Positions 1-8,545 of a DNA stretch of 64,000 nucleotides are shown piece by piece (the first letter of the stretch is position 1; every line of letters starts with the position of its first letter). The stretch is from Clostridia bacterium (lineage in GTDB: Bacteria > Bacillota > Clostridia > Monoglobales > Monoglobaceae): the NCBI GenBank assembly GCA_017409575.1, contig JAFQSM010000089.1, forward strand, positions 62,001-126,000. Direction: 5' to 3'. The translations under genes were made by a program, and so were the position numbers. The notes below the pieces were generated by a model that worked only from the letters and a program-made list of their open reading frames with translations, did not search any database and was not told where the DNA came from.

Positions 1-120
1 GCTGTAAACCATCTTAAAATTGTCTTTGGTAAAAAGACCCTGAATTAAAAATTCCTCTCTTAATCTTTCTGTTGTGTAGTGTTTTACATCTCTGGAATTT
101 GATGCATTTCTTACTTCCAT
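1..120 (-). CDS. kduI: 5-keto-4-deoxyuronate isomerase, N-terminal part (KduI), cut by window edge
   Basis: The minus strand from 120 encodes 40 residues beginning MEVRNASNSRDVKHYTTERL and continuing with a LREEF-LIQGLF-like stretch. This matches the N-terminus of KduI, the isomerase that converts 5-keto-4-deoxyuronate to 3-deoxy-D-glycero-2,5-hexodiulosonate in pectin and hexuronate breakdown. A GGAGG ribosome-binding site lies 8-12 bases upstream of the ATG. The catalytic metal site of the cupin fold is beyond the window, so the assignment rests on the N-terminal sequence alone. Its transcription diverges from the spoVM region. Confidence 0.75.
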   Translation of the reverse strand, partial: MEVRNASNSRDVKHYTTERLREEFLIQGLFTKDNFKMVYS

Positions 121-285
121 TTTGTGAAAAGCCTCCTTAGTTATAAAAAATTTCCTACTTTAAATATTTTATCATATTTATTTTTTTTGTCAATAGCAAA
201 ATAGGGGCAGTTTTGCCTTTTAAATGTTTTGCGGTAACCAAATTTTCATCAATGAATATACTGAGACTAAAGGATGGTGAGGTGA

Positions 286-459
286 ATGCAAAGAAAGCGA
301 AAATGTTGCTCTCGAAGAAATAATTGCAGTGTGGGATATTTTTTTATAGCTGTGGGTGTGGGACTTTTTCTGGCTTATGCTATTCCAAGATATCTGTTAA
401 TCACCTTGCTGGGCCTTTCGTTTGTGGGTGTGGGAGTGTGTATAATCATAAAAAAGTAG
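286..459 (+). CDS. Small membrane protein upstream of spoVM
   Basis: A 57-residue reading frame has a basic, Cys-containing head (MQRKRKCCSRRNNCSVGY) followed by a long hydrophobic stretch (about residues 18-55) with two short helices split by a proline/arginine (IPRYL), ending KK. An AAGGATGGTGAGGTG stretch upstream provides the ribosome-binding site. It ends 16 bases before spoVM, so the two are probably co-transcribed. I do not recognise a named family. Positive head, helical hairpin and context suggest a small sporulation or envelope membrane protein, but no function can be assigned. Confidence 0.6.
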   Translation: MQRKRKCCSRRNNCSVGYFFIAVGVGLFLAYAIPRYLLITLLGLSFVGVGVCIIIKK

Positions 460-475
460 AGGGGAGGAGCAGAAA

Positions 476-559
476 TTGAAGATTGTTGTTGTAAAAGCAC
501 CTAAGCTTCTTAGGGGGATTCTGAAAAGTATTTTTAAAATGAATAGCGACAACGCCTGA
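476..559 (+). CDS. spoVM: Stage V sporulation protein M-like peptide
   Basis: A 27-residue peptide, MKIVVVKAPKLLRGILKSIF plus KMNSDNA, starts with TTG after a GGGGAGGAG ribosome-binding site. It has the SpoVM pattern: a short N-terminal beta-like stretch, a central Pro (PKLL versus PKFL in Bacillus), Gly-Ile, and an amphipathic helix with basic residues. SpoVM in Bacillus subtilis is 26 residues, recognises the convex forespore membrane, anchors the SpoIVA spore-coat basement layer and is an FtsH substrate. Length, motif order and the sporulation gene elsewhere in the window agree. The TTG start is inferred from spacing and homology. Confidence 0.8.
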   Translation: MKIVVVKAPKLLRGILKSIFKMNSDNA

Positions 560-574
560 ATTTACATAAAACAA

Positions 575-600
575 AAGGACCACAAAATGTGGTCCTTAAA
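575..600. terminator. Bidirectional hairpin between spoVM and rpmB
   Basis: AAGGACCACA and TGTGGTCCTT form a 10-bp stem with an AAA loop. On the minus strand the stem is followed by TTTTGTTTTA, a good rho-independent terminator for rpmB. On the plus strand the T-tract is weaker. Confidence 0.8.
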
Positions 601-611
601 TTTGTTTGTAA

Positions 612-800
612 TTAAACAGCTCTCTGTACTTTACCTGATCTCAAACATCTTGAGCATACATAAACTCTTTTTGGTGTTCCGTCAACAACAGCCTTAACTC
701 TTCTGATATTAGGCTTCCAGGTTCTGTTAGAACGACGGTGTGAATGGGAAACCTTAATTCCAAACTTCATTTCCTTGCCGCAAACTTCGCATTTTGCCAT
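612..800 (-). CDS. rpmB: 50S ribosomal protein L28
   Basis: A 62-residue basic protein starts MAKCEVCGKEMKFG, continues with VSHSHRRSNRTW, and ends with a CSRCLRSGKV zinc-type motif. It carries the CxxC pair at each end (CEVC and CSRC), the Zn-binding version of L28. It is a structural component of the large ribosomal subunit. Length is typical (about 62). It is monocistronic, with its own promoter upstream and the hairpin at 575-597 behind it. A GGAGG ribosome-binding site precedes the start. Confidence 0.97.
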   Translation of the reverse strand: MAKCEVCGKEMKFGIKVSHSHRRSNRTWKPNIRRVKAVVDGTPKRVYVCSRCLRSGKVQRAV

Positions 801-857
801 TATATATACACCTCCTACGTAAAATCAAATAATTAAGAAATTAATTCAACTTGAATT

Positions 858-886
858 ATTATAGCAGAATAGTTTTAGTTTTGCAA
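858..886 (-). promoter_or_regulatory. Promoter of rpmB
   Basis: On the minus strand TTGCAA (886-881) and TATAAT (863-858) are separated by exactly 17 bases, a strong SigA-type promoter about 60 bases ahead of the rpmB start. Confidence 0.75.
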
Positions 887-1139
887 GCTTTTTTTCGAAA
901 AATTATGAAAAATATGTTTAAAGTCCAAAAAAATAACATTTTAATCAGCAAAATCAGCGGTTGCACTTTGATATATTATAGGTTGCGATTTAATATAATG
1001 CAAAAAAAAATTACTTTTGTGCAAATACAATTTAAATATATTGATATATAATATAAGAGGTTGTGCGCAAAATATGCACACAGTCTTTGTTTTTATTTTT
1101 TAGCTTTAAGCCGATAGTTTCGGCAGAATGGAGGATGTT
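887..1139. other. AT-rich intergenic region ahead of nagB
   Basis: The stretch is very AT-rich with long A and T runs. Short open frames in it have no ribosome-binding site or recognisable protein. It probably holds the nagB promoter (TATAAT-like boxes near 994 and 1047), but no -35 with good spacing stands out. Confidence 0.5.
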
Positions 1140-1865
1140 ATGAGAGTTATTGTTTGTAAGAATTATGATGAAATATCCAAAACAGCAGCGGATATTATTG
1201 CAAGTCAGGTGATTTTAAAACCTGATTCGGTTTTGGGACTTGCTACAGGGTCTACTCCTGTTGGAACATACAAGCTTCTTGCCGAAAAGAACAAGGCGGG
1301 CGTTATTGATTTCAAGGATGTAACAACATTCAATCTTGATGAGTATTATCCTATATCTCCCGAAAATGACCAGAGCTATAGATATTTTATGAACGATAAC
1401 CTGTTCAATCATATAAACATCGATATCACAAGAACCCATGTTTTAAATGGTATGGCAGAGGACACCGACAAGGAATGTGACGAATTTGAAAAAATGATTG
1501 AGGCTGCCGGCGGTATTGATTTGCAGGTTTTGGGAATAGGCCAGAATGGGCATATCGGTTTTAACGAGCCTGACGAAGAGTTGGTTGCAAAAACTCATCT
1601 TACCGGACTTACTGAAAACACAATACAGGCAAACTCAAGATTTTTTGAGAAAATAGAGGATGTTCCCACACAGTCGCTTACTATGGGAATTGCTACAATT
1701 CTTGCAACAAGAAAAATAATTATTCTTGCAAGCGGAAAAAACAAGCACGAAGCTGTTGACAAACTTATAAACGGCGGAATTACAACAAGCAACCCGGCAA
1801 CTATGCTTAAACTTCATCCGGATGTTATCGTTATTTGCGACGAGGAAGCATATACAGGAAAATAA
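1140..1865 (+). CDS. nagB: Glucosamine-6-phosphate deaminase
   Basis: The 241-residue protein converts glucosamine-6-phosphate to fructose-6-phosphate and ammonia, the last step of amino-sugar catabolism. Visible motifs are the phosphate loop LATGSTPVGTY, the acidic FNLDEYYPI segment and the catalytic GIGQNGHIGFNEP loop, in the normal order. An in-frame ATG exists at 1128, but the GGAGG at 1130-1134 sits 5 bases before the ATG at 1140, which also gives the usual MRVIV start, so 1140 is preferred. The gene is followed 65 bases later by nahK, and together they form an amino-sugar operon. Confidence 0.95.
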   Translation: MRVIVCKNYDEISKTAADIIASQVILKPDSVLGLATGSTPVGTYKLLAEKNKAGVIDFKDVTTFNLDEYYPISPENDQSYRYFMNDNLFNHINIDITRTHVLNGMAEDTDKECDEFEKMIEAAGGIDLQVLGIGQNGHIGFNEPDEELVAKTHLTGLTENTIQANSRFFEKIEDVPTQSLTMGIATILATRKIIILASGKNKHEAVDKLINGGITTSNPATMLKLHPDVIVICDEEAYTGK

Positions 1866-1930
1866 ACCAAGGGAAAATTCGCAGACAAGAACATTGTTTG
1901 CGTGAATTAAGGTCGTGGAGGATTTGTTTG

Positions 1931-3004
1931 ATGAACTATGATATAAATGAAATAAGTTCACATTTTGCAGTGGAAAAAGTAATAGGCAATTACGGAAACG
2001 GGCATATAAACGACACATATCTTTGTGACAATGCACCAAGATATATTTTGCAGCGCATAAACAGCAATGTTTTTAAAAGTCCTGAAGAAGTAATGGAAAA
2101 TATCGAGGGTGTAACGTTGCATCTTAAGAAAAAAATCAAAGATGCAGGCGGTGACCCTGACCGCGAAACTTTGACTGTTGTCAGAACTTTGGAAAACAAG
2201 AATTGTTATAAGGACAACAACGGAAATTATTTCAGAATGTACAGATTTATTGAAAATTCCGTAAGCTATGATATAGCAGAAGACCCAATTCTGCTTTATT
2301 ATGCGGGCAAAGCTTTTGGCAGATTTCAAAATATGCTTGATGACTTCCCGGCAGAAAATCTTCACGAAACCATTGTTGATTTTCACAATACTCCGGTACG
2401 TGTAAATCAGCTTATGTCAGCAATTGAAGCGAACAAATCGGGCAGACTTGATGAAGTCATGCCCGAGGTTGAGTTCGCAAAAAAATACACTAAATATACA
2501 AATCTTATTACTGATGCGATGGATGCAGGTGAAGTTCCGCTCAGAGTTACCCACAACGATACAAAACTTAACAACATTTTGTTTGATGAAAAATCGGGCG
2601 AGGTTGTATGTGTGATCGACCTTGATACAGTTATGCCGGGCTCGATGCTTTATGATTTTGGCGATGCAATGAGATTTGGAGCGGCAAGCGGTGCCGAAGA
2701 TGAAAAAGACCTTAAAAAAATCTGGTTTGACCTTGAAAAGTTTGAACAGTTTACAAAAGGTTTTGTTGGAGAGATGAAAGATACAATCACAAAAAAAGAG
2801 ATTGAACTTTTGCCGATTTCGGTATTGCTTATGACTTATGAATGTGGAACAAGATTTTTGGCTGACCACATAAATGGTGACGAATATTTTAAAATTCACC
2901 GCGAGGGTCACAATCTTGACAGAGCCCGTACTCAGTTTAAACTTGTATATGACATCGAGACCAAGCTTGAAGAAATGAAAAAAATTGTTGAAAAATACAT
3001 ATAA
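1931..3004 (+). CDS. nahK: N-acetylhexosamine 1-kinase-like phosphotransferase (NahK family)
   Basis: The 357-residue protein has the aminoglycoside/choline-kinase fold. The N-terminus (SSHFAVEKVIGNYGNGHIND, then TYL), the RYILQRIN segment, the catalytic Brenner-type THNDTKLNNIL and the metal-binding VIDLDTVMPGSMLYDFGD all match bifidobacterial NahK, which phosphorylates GlcNAc or GalNAc at C1. An upstream in-frame extension to 1835 overlaps nagB and lacks a ribosome-binding site. GGAGG at 1917-1921 fixes the start at 1931. Pairing with nagB suggests use of mucin- or chitin-derived amino sugars. Substrate choice between GlcNAc and GalNAc cannot be read from the sequence. Confidence 0.85.
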   Translation: MNYDINEISSHFAVEKVIGNYGNGHINDTYLCDNAPRYILQRINSNVFKSPEEVMENIEGVTLHLKKKIKDAGGDPDRETLTVVRTLENKNCYKDNNGNYFRMYRFIENSVSYDIAEDPILLYYAGKAFGRFQNMLDDFPAENLHETIVDFHNTPVRVNQLMSAIEANKSGRLDEVMPEVEFAKKYTKYTNLITDAMDAGEVPLRVTHNDTKLNNILFDEKSGEVVCVIDLDTVMPGSMLYDFGDAMRFGAASGAEDEKDLKKIWFDLEKFEQFTKGFVGEMKDTITKKEIELLPISVLLMTYECGTRFLADHINGDEYFKIHREGHNLDRARTQFKLVYDIETKLEEMKKIVEKYI

Positions 3005-3022
3005 AAATTTTTTAAAAAACTA

Positions 3023-3051
3023 TTGCAAAAGGTTTTAGGGTGTGATATAAT
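3023..3051 (+). promoter_or_regulatory. Promoter of tRNA-Leu
   Basis: TTGCAA (3023-3028), 17-base spacer, TATAAT (3046-3051), 18 bases ahead of the tRNA 5' end. Confidence 0.75.
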
Positions 3052-3069
3052 AGCCAATGTTGATTAAAT

Positions 3070-3156
3070 GCCGGTGTGGTGGAATTGGCAGACGCGCTGG
3101 ACTCAAAATCCTGTGGTAGTGATACCGTATCGGTTCGACCCCGATCACCGGCACCA
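3070..3156 (+). tRNA. tRNA-Leu (anticodon CAA)
   Basis: An 87-base class II tRNA. The acceptor GCCGGTG pairs with CACCGGC, followed by discriminator and encoded CCA. The D-arm is TGGTGGAATTGGCAGACG, the anticodon loop CTCAAAA gives CAA at 3104-3106, a variable arm is present, and the T-arm contains GGTTCGACCCC. It reads the UUG codon. One U-U mismatch appears in the anticodon stem. Confidence 0.95.
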
Positions 3157-3200
3157 AAAAGAAACGACAATTTTCGACAAGAAAGTTGTCGTTTCTTTTT
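3156..3200 (+). terminator. Terminator after tRNA-Leu
   Basis: A-rich GAAACGACAA pairs with TTGTCGTTTC, with a 15-base loop and a T-run following. Confidence 0.85.
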
Positions 3201-3312
3201 GTACTCTTACCTATTCACTTTTCACTCTTCACTATTCTCTAAAAATTGTCGTTTCCAGATAAGAGATAAAAGAGAATAGAGAATAGAAAAGGTAGTTTTG
3301 CTCCGCAAAACG
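3201..3312. repeat. Degenerate low-complexity/inverted-repeat stretch
   Basis: TTGTCGTTTC of the tRNA terminator recurs at 3247-3256. CTATTCTCT near 3232-3240 is mirrored by AGAGAATAG around 3272-3288, where it is itself tandemly repeated. A GTTTTGC/GCAAAAC hairpin follows at about 3295-3311. It looks like a remnant of a small palindromic repeat element. Copy number elsewhere is unknown. Confidence 0.35.
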
Positions 3313-3329
3313 AATTTTATAAAATATCT

Positions 3330-3776
3330 CTATGGGTCTGCCTTGCCACAAAAAAGAGTACTCAAATTGAGTGCTCTTTTTTTGTATGAAGTTCCGGTTA
3401 TTGAATTGCCTACTATACTTTTAAACACAACGCAATCTGGATACCTAAGGATGATGTTTTCAATATAAGGAACATTTTTTTTATTTACGACACAAAGGAC
3501 TATTTTTGTATTGTTGCCCGAATACGAGCCGTGTGCATCAATTATGGTTGCTGACTGATGGAATTTATCGGATATCTCTTTGCAAAGTGCTTCGGCACTT
3601 GGTGATACAATTTCCAGTTTAATATTTTCGTTTGCAGACAAACGCATATGATTACTTACGGTGGTTGTCACAAAGGAATAAATAATACTGCAAATCACAG
3701 GCTCGGGTTTCATTCCATACACAAAGTACGAGGCTATGGCAACACAAGAATTGAAAGCAAAATTATGTTCATAAGA
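3330..3776 (-). pseudogene. Truncated YitT family protein (C-terminal DUF2179 part)
   Basis: The minus-strand frame encodes the last transmembrane segment (roughly FNSCVAIASYFVYGMKPEP) and the DUF2179-type tail, with SATIIDAHGSYSGNN, VLCVVNKKNVPYIENIILRY and DCVVFKSIVGNSITGTSYK. Complete YitT proteins are about 280-290 residues with five or six helices; here only about 125-135 remain. The 5' part is missing, and the frame upstream of about 3776 runs antisense into the lysR remnant. The reading frame also runs on through the terminator hairpin, so the native stop is lost. It is a pseudogene in my judgement. Confidence 0.75.
3350..3383. terminator. Terminator of the yitT remnant
   Basis: A 16-bp stem, AAAAAAGAGTACTCAA with TTGAGTGCTCTTTTTT, with a one-base centre. 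It works as a terminator on both strands. The broken yitT frame reads through it, which indicates that the original stop codon has been lost. Confidence 0.8.
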
Positions 3777-4696
3777 TTGAAATAAGGCTTTTTGTGTTTT
3801 ACAAGGGCGGCAGAAAAGCTTTTTATATCGCAATCGTCACTTAGCGCTGCTATAAAAATATCGAAAAAAATATTGGTGCCGAACTTTTTGAGCGAGGTGG
3901 GAAAAGCGTCAAACTTACCGAAATAGGCAGAGAGTACATATTGGCTGTAGAGCGGATAATGACTGTTGAAAATGAATTTCTGAACAAAATGAATGATATT
4001 TACAATCTTGAAACAGGAAAAATTAAAGTAGGCGGGACAAACTATATGTCTTCATATATAATTCCGCAAATAATAAATAAATTTGCGGCAGAACATCCCA
4101 AAATCGAAGTTGTCCTTACAGATGCAAATTCAGCTACTTTAAGCGCTATGCTTGAAAATGAGGAACTTGATGTTGTTATTGACAGCTTTGATGAATCAAT
4201 GAATCAATATCAGGGATATCCTTTGCTTAATGAGGCTATATTGCTTTGTGTGCCCAAGGACAGGTCAATAAATGACAAGCTTAAGAATTTTCAAATTCAG
4301 CCTGAAAGTATTTGCGACAAAACGGCAGACTTGAGCTTGATTGATGCTGTGCCGATTGAAATGTTTAAAGACGAGAAATTTATAATGCTTAAAAAAGGCA
4401 ATGATATGTATAACCGCACTATGAATGTTTTTTCGAAAAATAATATTGTTCCCAATGTGATATTCAGCGTTGACCAGCTTAATATATCATATACTCTTTC
4501 AGAGTCCGGAATGGGACTGTGTTTTTTGACTGATACATTTTTTAAATACGGAAAATTTCACGAAAATGTTGTTCTTTACAAGGTTGAAAGTAAACGCTGC
4601 ACCCGGACATTGTATATAGTGCATAAACGGAATAAGTACTGCTCAAAAGCTATGGGCGAGTTTATAAAGATTTCAAAAGAAGTTATTCACAGATAA
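3776..4696 (+). pseudogene. LysR-type transcriptional regulator, 5'-damaged and frameshifted
   Basis: From 3941 an intact 251-residue frame encodes the end of the HTH linker and the LysR effector-binding domain (GKIKVGGTNYMSSYIIPQII at its start). Upstream, other frames hold the rest of the winged helix: FTRAAEKLFISQSSLSAAIK is readable at 3798-3856. The shift to the downstream frame needs one extra A in the AAAAA run near 3854-3858. Before FTRAAEK about ten residues appear deleted, and no ATG with a ribosome-binding site is left. The gene diverges from the yitT remnant, and both 5' ends are lost at the same place. Confidence 0.75.
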
Positions 4697-4761
4697 TTTT
4701 TCTATATTACTGAATTTTGTTTTTTGCAAGTGCAAATACTAAACAATATGAGGTGATATAA

Positions 4762-6060
4762 ATGAAATCAATATGGACAGAATACGAAGGAAGACCCGAA
4801 TTTGACAAATTGAAAAAAGATATAAAAACCGATGTTCTGATTATAGGCGGTGGCATTACAGGTATTTTGTGTGCTTATATGCTTAAAAATGTCGGGGTTG
4901 ATAGTATTTTGGTCGAGGCAGACAAAATCTGTTCGGGAATAACAAAAAATACAACTGCAAAAATTACTTGTCAGCACGGACTTATATATGATAAAATGAT
5001 TTCTCGCTTTGGCGAAGATGTTGCAAGGCTTTATATGGATGCTCAGCTCGAAGCTTTGGAGAATTACCGAAATATGAGCAAAGAAACAAATTGTGATTTT
5101 TGCGAAAAAGATTCTTTTGTATATTCAAAAACCAACCGCAAAAAGATAGAGAACGAAATCAGGGCACTTGAAAAAATCAACTGTCCTGCAACTTTTGAAA
5201 AAGATTTGCCGCTGCCTTTTTCGGTTGCGGGAGCTGTGAAAATCGAAAATCAGGCGCAGTTTCACCCACTTAAGTTTGCCTTTGGAATTGCAAAAAATCT
5301 TCCCATATTCGAAAATACTAAAGTAAGAGAGCTAAGGCCCGACGGAATAATATGCGAAAACGGGAAAATAAAAGCAGAAAAAGTTATTGTTGCAACACAC
5401 TTTCCGTTTTTGAACAAGCACGGCAGTTATTTTTTAAAAATGTATCAGCATCGTTCTTATGTGCTGGCACTTGAAAATGCGTCATCGGTAGATGGAATGT
5501 ATGTTGATGAGGACGAAAAGGGTATGTCCTTTCGTGATTACAATGACATTTTGCTTGTTGGCGGAGGTGGGCATCGCACAGGCAAGAATGGGGGAAACTG
5601 GGATGAACTTCTGGAATTTGCAAAAAGGAATTATCCTGAGGCAAAAGAGGTCTGCCGATTTGCAACTCAGGATTGTATGACGCTTGACGATATTCCGTAT
5701 ATAGGTCAGTATTCAAAAAAAACGCCGTCACTTTATGTAGCGACAGGCTTCAATAAATGGGGGATGACCTCTGCAATGGTCTCGGGGATGATTCTTAAGG
5801 ACCTTGTTTGTGAAAAGCCGAATAAATATGCCGAAGTTTTTTCGCCATCACGAAGCATTATCCGTCCGCAGCTTGCAGTTAATGCTGCTGAATCAATCTG
5901 GGGACTTGTCAGACCGACCGCTCCAAGATGTCCTCATCTGGGGTGTGCACTTAAATATAATCCGGACGAACATTCGTGGGATTGTTCGTGTCATGGGTCG
6001 CGTTTTGGCGAAAACGGTGAACTGATAGACAATCCGGCAAGCGGAGATATGAAAAAGTGA
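4762..6060 (+). CDS. FAD-dependent oxidoreductase with C-terminal Rieske [2Fe-2S] domain
   Basis: The 432-residue protein has a DAO-type FAD fold (dinucleotide motif IIGGGITGILCAYML near residue 30, followed by GVDSILVEA) and a C-terminal Rieske domain. The cluster ligands are visible as CPHLGC and CSCHGSRF near residues 390-415. The family is usually annotated FAD-dependent oxidoreductase/Rieske protein and is thought to oxidise amine-type substrates, but the substrate is unknown. The ribosome-binding site is GAGGTG. It follows the broken lysR gene on the same strand and ends at a strong terminator. The Rieske part is short at the C-terminus (ends about 17 residues after the last ligand) but retains all four ligands. 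Confidence 0.85.
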   Translation: MKSIWTEYEGRPEFDKLKKDIKTDVLIIGGGITGILCAYMLKNVGVDSILVEADKICSGITKNTTAKITCQHGLIYDKMISRFGEDVARLYMDAQLEALENYRNMSKETNCDFCEKDSFVYSKTNRKKIENEIRALEKINCPATFEKDLPLPFSVAGAVKIENQAQFHPLKFAFGIAKNLPIFENTKVRELRPDGIICENGKIKAEKVIVATHFPFLNKHGSYFLKMYQHRSYVLALENASSVDGMYVDEDEKGMSFRDYNDILLVGGGGHRTGKNGGNWDELLEFAKRNYPEAKEVCRFATQDCMTLDDIPYIGQYSKKTPSLYVATGFNKWGMTSAMVSGMILKDLVCEKPNKYAEVFSPSRSIIRPQLAVNAAESIWGLVRPTAPRCPHLGCALKYNPDEHSWDCSCHGSRFGENGELIDNPASGDMKK

Positions 6061-6066
6061 AAACAA

Positions 6067-6110
6067 AAAGCTGACAAAGTATTTTTATGGCTTGTCAGCT
6101 TTGTTTTTTT
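6067..6110 (+). terminator. Terminator after the FAD/Rieske gene
   Basis: AAAGCTGACAAG-like arm pairs with CTTGTCAGCTTT, followed by GTTTTTTT. Confidence 0.85.
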
Positions 6111-6203
6111 GTGGTATACTGATTTTGTCAAAAAATGAGAATATAAATTGTTTGTGAATTTTAATGACCAATCCAAGATATTAGCTGAAAAAGGAGTGAG
6201 AAA

Positions 6204-7346
6204 ATGAAAAAAATTGTAATAGCAATAGACTCATTTAAAGGAAGTCTTACAACATTTGAAGCAGGAAAAGCAGTTAAAGAGGCTGCTGAGAAAGTATATC
6301 CTGACGTTGAAACTGTTATATCTCCGATTGCAGATGGAGGAGAAGGAACGGTCGAAGCTATTGTTTCTGCAACTAATGGAGAACTTGTTAAAACGACTGT
6401 TTGTAATCCTCTTGGACAAAAGATTCAGTCAAATTTTGGATATATCCCTGAAACAAAGACTGCAATTATAGAAATGTCAGCTGCGGCAGGAATTACGCTT
6501 ATAACAGCAAATGAACGCAATCCCTTAAATACAACAACCTATGGTGTTGGAGAAATGATTTTGGAAGCAATATCAAAGGGGTGTAGAAGATTTATTATAG
6601 GCATAGGCGGCAGTGCGACTAATGACGGAGGAATTGGCATGCTCCAGGCTCTTGGATTTGAGTTTCTGGATAAAAACGGGGAACAAGTCTCGCTTGGTGC
6701 TAAAGGGCTTAAGGATATTGCTGAAATCAGAATAGAAAATGCAGTTAAAGAATTAAAAGAATGTTCATTTTGTGTTGCCTGTGATGTAAAAAATGTTTTA
6801 TGTGGAAAGGAAGGATGCTCTGCCGTTTATGGCCCACAAAAAGGTGCAACACCCGAAATGATTAAAGAAATGGATTTATGGCTTGAAAATTATGCTGTGC
6901 TGACAAAGAATGTTATACCTGCGTCTGATGTAAACGCTCCTGGAACGGGAGCGGCAGGCGGTTTGGGGTTTGCGCTGTTGTCATATCTTAATGCAACTCT
7001 TGTGTCAGGAATTGAGATTGTTATGAGAGAAACAGATATTGAAAGACATATAAAAGATGCAGATTTGGTGATTACAGGAGAGGGCCGCCTTGATGGTCAG
7101 TCATATATGGGAAAAGCACCCATCGGAGTTGCTAAACTTGCTAAAAAGTATAATAAACCCGTTATTGCTTTTTCTGGGTGCGTAACAGATGATGCTGTAG
7201 TTTGTAATGAACATGGAATTGATGCCTTTTTCCCGATTTTAAGAAAACCTTGCACATTAGAAGAAGCTATGAATACTAACAATGCCTATAAGAATTTAAA
7301 AGATACTGCTTTGCAAGTTTTCAGACTTATAAAAGCCGGCATCTGA
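6204..7346 (+). CDS. Glycerate kinase (GarK/GlxK family)
   Basis: The 380-residue protein starts MKKIVIAIDSFKGSLT, the hallmark N-terminus of the type-1 glycerate kinases, with ISPIADGGEGTVEA, GVGEMILEA, GIGGSATNDGG, CDVKNVLCG, GAAGGLG and VITGEGRLDGQS. It phosphorylates D-glycerate, giving 2-phosphoglycerate in the GarK branch. Length is typical. A GGAGTG ribosome-binding site precedes the ATG. The AEC-type transporter gene follows 49 bases later and may have imported the substrate. Confidence 0.93.
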   Translation: MKKIVIAIDSFKGSLTTFEAGKAVKEAAEKVYPDVETVISPIADGGEGTVEAIVSATNGELVKTTVCNPLGQKIQSNFGYIPETKTAIIEMSAAAGITLITANERNPLNTTTYGVGEMILEAISKGCRRFIIGIGGSATNDGGIGMLQALGFEFLDKNGEQVSLGAKGLKDIAEIRIENAVKELKECSFCVACDVKNVLCGKEGCSAVYGPQKGATPEMIKEMDLWLENYAVLTKNVIPASDVNAPGTGAAGGLGFALLSYLNATLVSGIEIVMRETDIERHIKDADLVITGEGRLDGQSYMGKAPIGVAKLAKKYNKPVIAFSGCVTDDAVVCNEHGIDAFFPILRKPCTLEEAMNTNNAYKNLKDTALQVFRLIKAGI

Positions 7347-7394
7347 TAACAACACGGTCACAGTCAAAACTGCGTCAGGGAAGGTACATATAAC

Positions 7395-8338
7395 TTGGAA
7401 AGTTTAATACTGTCTTTTAATGCCATTGCACCGATTTTTGTATTGATGCTTTTGGGATATCTTTTGAAAAAACTGAATATTGCTGACAAAAAAGGTTTTG
7501 ATTCAATCAACAAGCTGGTATTTAAAGTATTTTTGCCGGTATTGCTTTTTTACAATATCTACAAGACGGATATTGGAAATGTTTTTGATATAAGGCTTAT
7601 CGGGTTTGTGGCGTTGGGCGTAATGCTGATTTTTGCAGTGGGCTATTTTGCGGTGATTGTTTCGACTAAAGACAATGCCAAAAGGGGCGTTATGCTGCAA
7701 GGCTTTTTCAGGTCTAATTTTGCAATACTTGGTGTGCCGCTTGTGGGTTATATTTGCGGTGATGGGTCAGGCGGACTTGCGTCAATGATGGTTGCGGTTG
7801 TTATACCGGTTTTCAACATACTTTCTGTCGTAGCACTTGAGTGTTTCAGGGGTGGCGACACCAGACTAAATTTTTTACGACTTTTAAAAGGAATACTAAC
7901 AAATCCTCTGATTATAGGATGCTTGTTAGGAATTGCCTTTTTCCTGACAGGAATAAAGCTTCCCGGAATATTGGAAAAATCGGTAAAGGACATTTTGTCT
8001 GTTGCAACGCACTTGCCATAATTGTACTTGGCTCGGAATTTGAATTTTCGGCAGTTAAAGGATGCCTGAAGGAACTTGTGATTACAGTCGGGACAAGACT
8101 TGTCCTTGCACCACTTATTATGGTGACAGCGGCTGTCAAGTTGGGATTTACGGGCGAAGCACTTGCTTGTATTCTTGTTGTTTTTGCGGCGCCTGTTGCT
8201 GTGTCATCTATTTCTATGGCTCAGCAAATGGATGGCGACGAACAACTGGCGGCACAACTTGTTGTTATATCATCAGCACTGAGCTTGCTTACATTGTTTG
8301 TGTGGATTTTTTCGCTTGGTTATTTCAATTTGTTTTAA
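7395..8338 (+). pseudogene. AEC (auxin efflux carrier) family transporter, one frameshift
   Basis: Residues 1-208 from the TTG at 7395 cover the N-terminal helices (starts MESLILSFNAIAPIFVLMLL) and end in SVATHLP-stop at 8021. The second part (ALAIIVLGSEFEF, then LAPLIMVTAAVKLG, AAPVAVSSISMAQQMDGDE) continues in the next frame to 8338. Family members have a VATPLA-like motif here; one missing C near 8010 explains the break. Together the halves give a normal length of about 310 residues with about ten helices. It is either a recent pseudogene or a sequencing error. Members export or import small organic acids. The function here is inferred from the preceding glycerate kinase only. Confidence 0.8.
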
Positions 8339-8545
8339 AAACAAAAAAACTTTAGCTTTTTGAAAAATATTATTGAAATAAATTCAAAATTATTGTACAA
8401 TTAAAGAAAATTTTAAATAAAAAAACAAGTGGCTTCAAGCTTTTAAAACTTTGTAAAAGGAAGTAATACGGAATGAACAAAATTGAGCACAGAGAAGAAA
8501 AATGGGTGTTTCCTTTTGTATAATATTCGGGTAAGGAAAAAGTGA
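8339..8545. other. Intergenic stretch with no recognisable gene
   Basis: AT-rich sequence with stop codons in all frames. A 16-codon frame starting at about 8473 with ATG may be the former start of the esterase gene whose tail follows, but I cannot support this. Confidence 0.4.

Noticed and set aside
851..1051. 66-codon open frame between rpmB and nagB
   Set aside because: It covers the rpmB promoter region, has no ribosome-binding site, and its residue content is what AT-rich noncoding DNA gives.
3068..3279. Open frames across the tRNA-Leu gene
   Set aside because: They are translations of the tRNA and its terminator.
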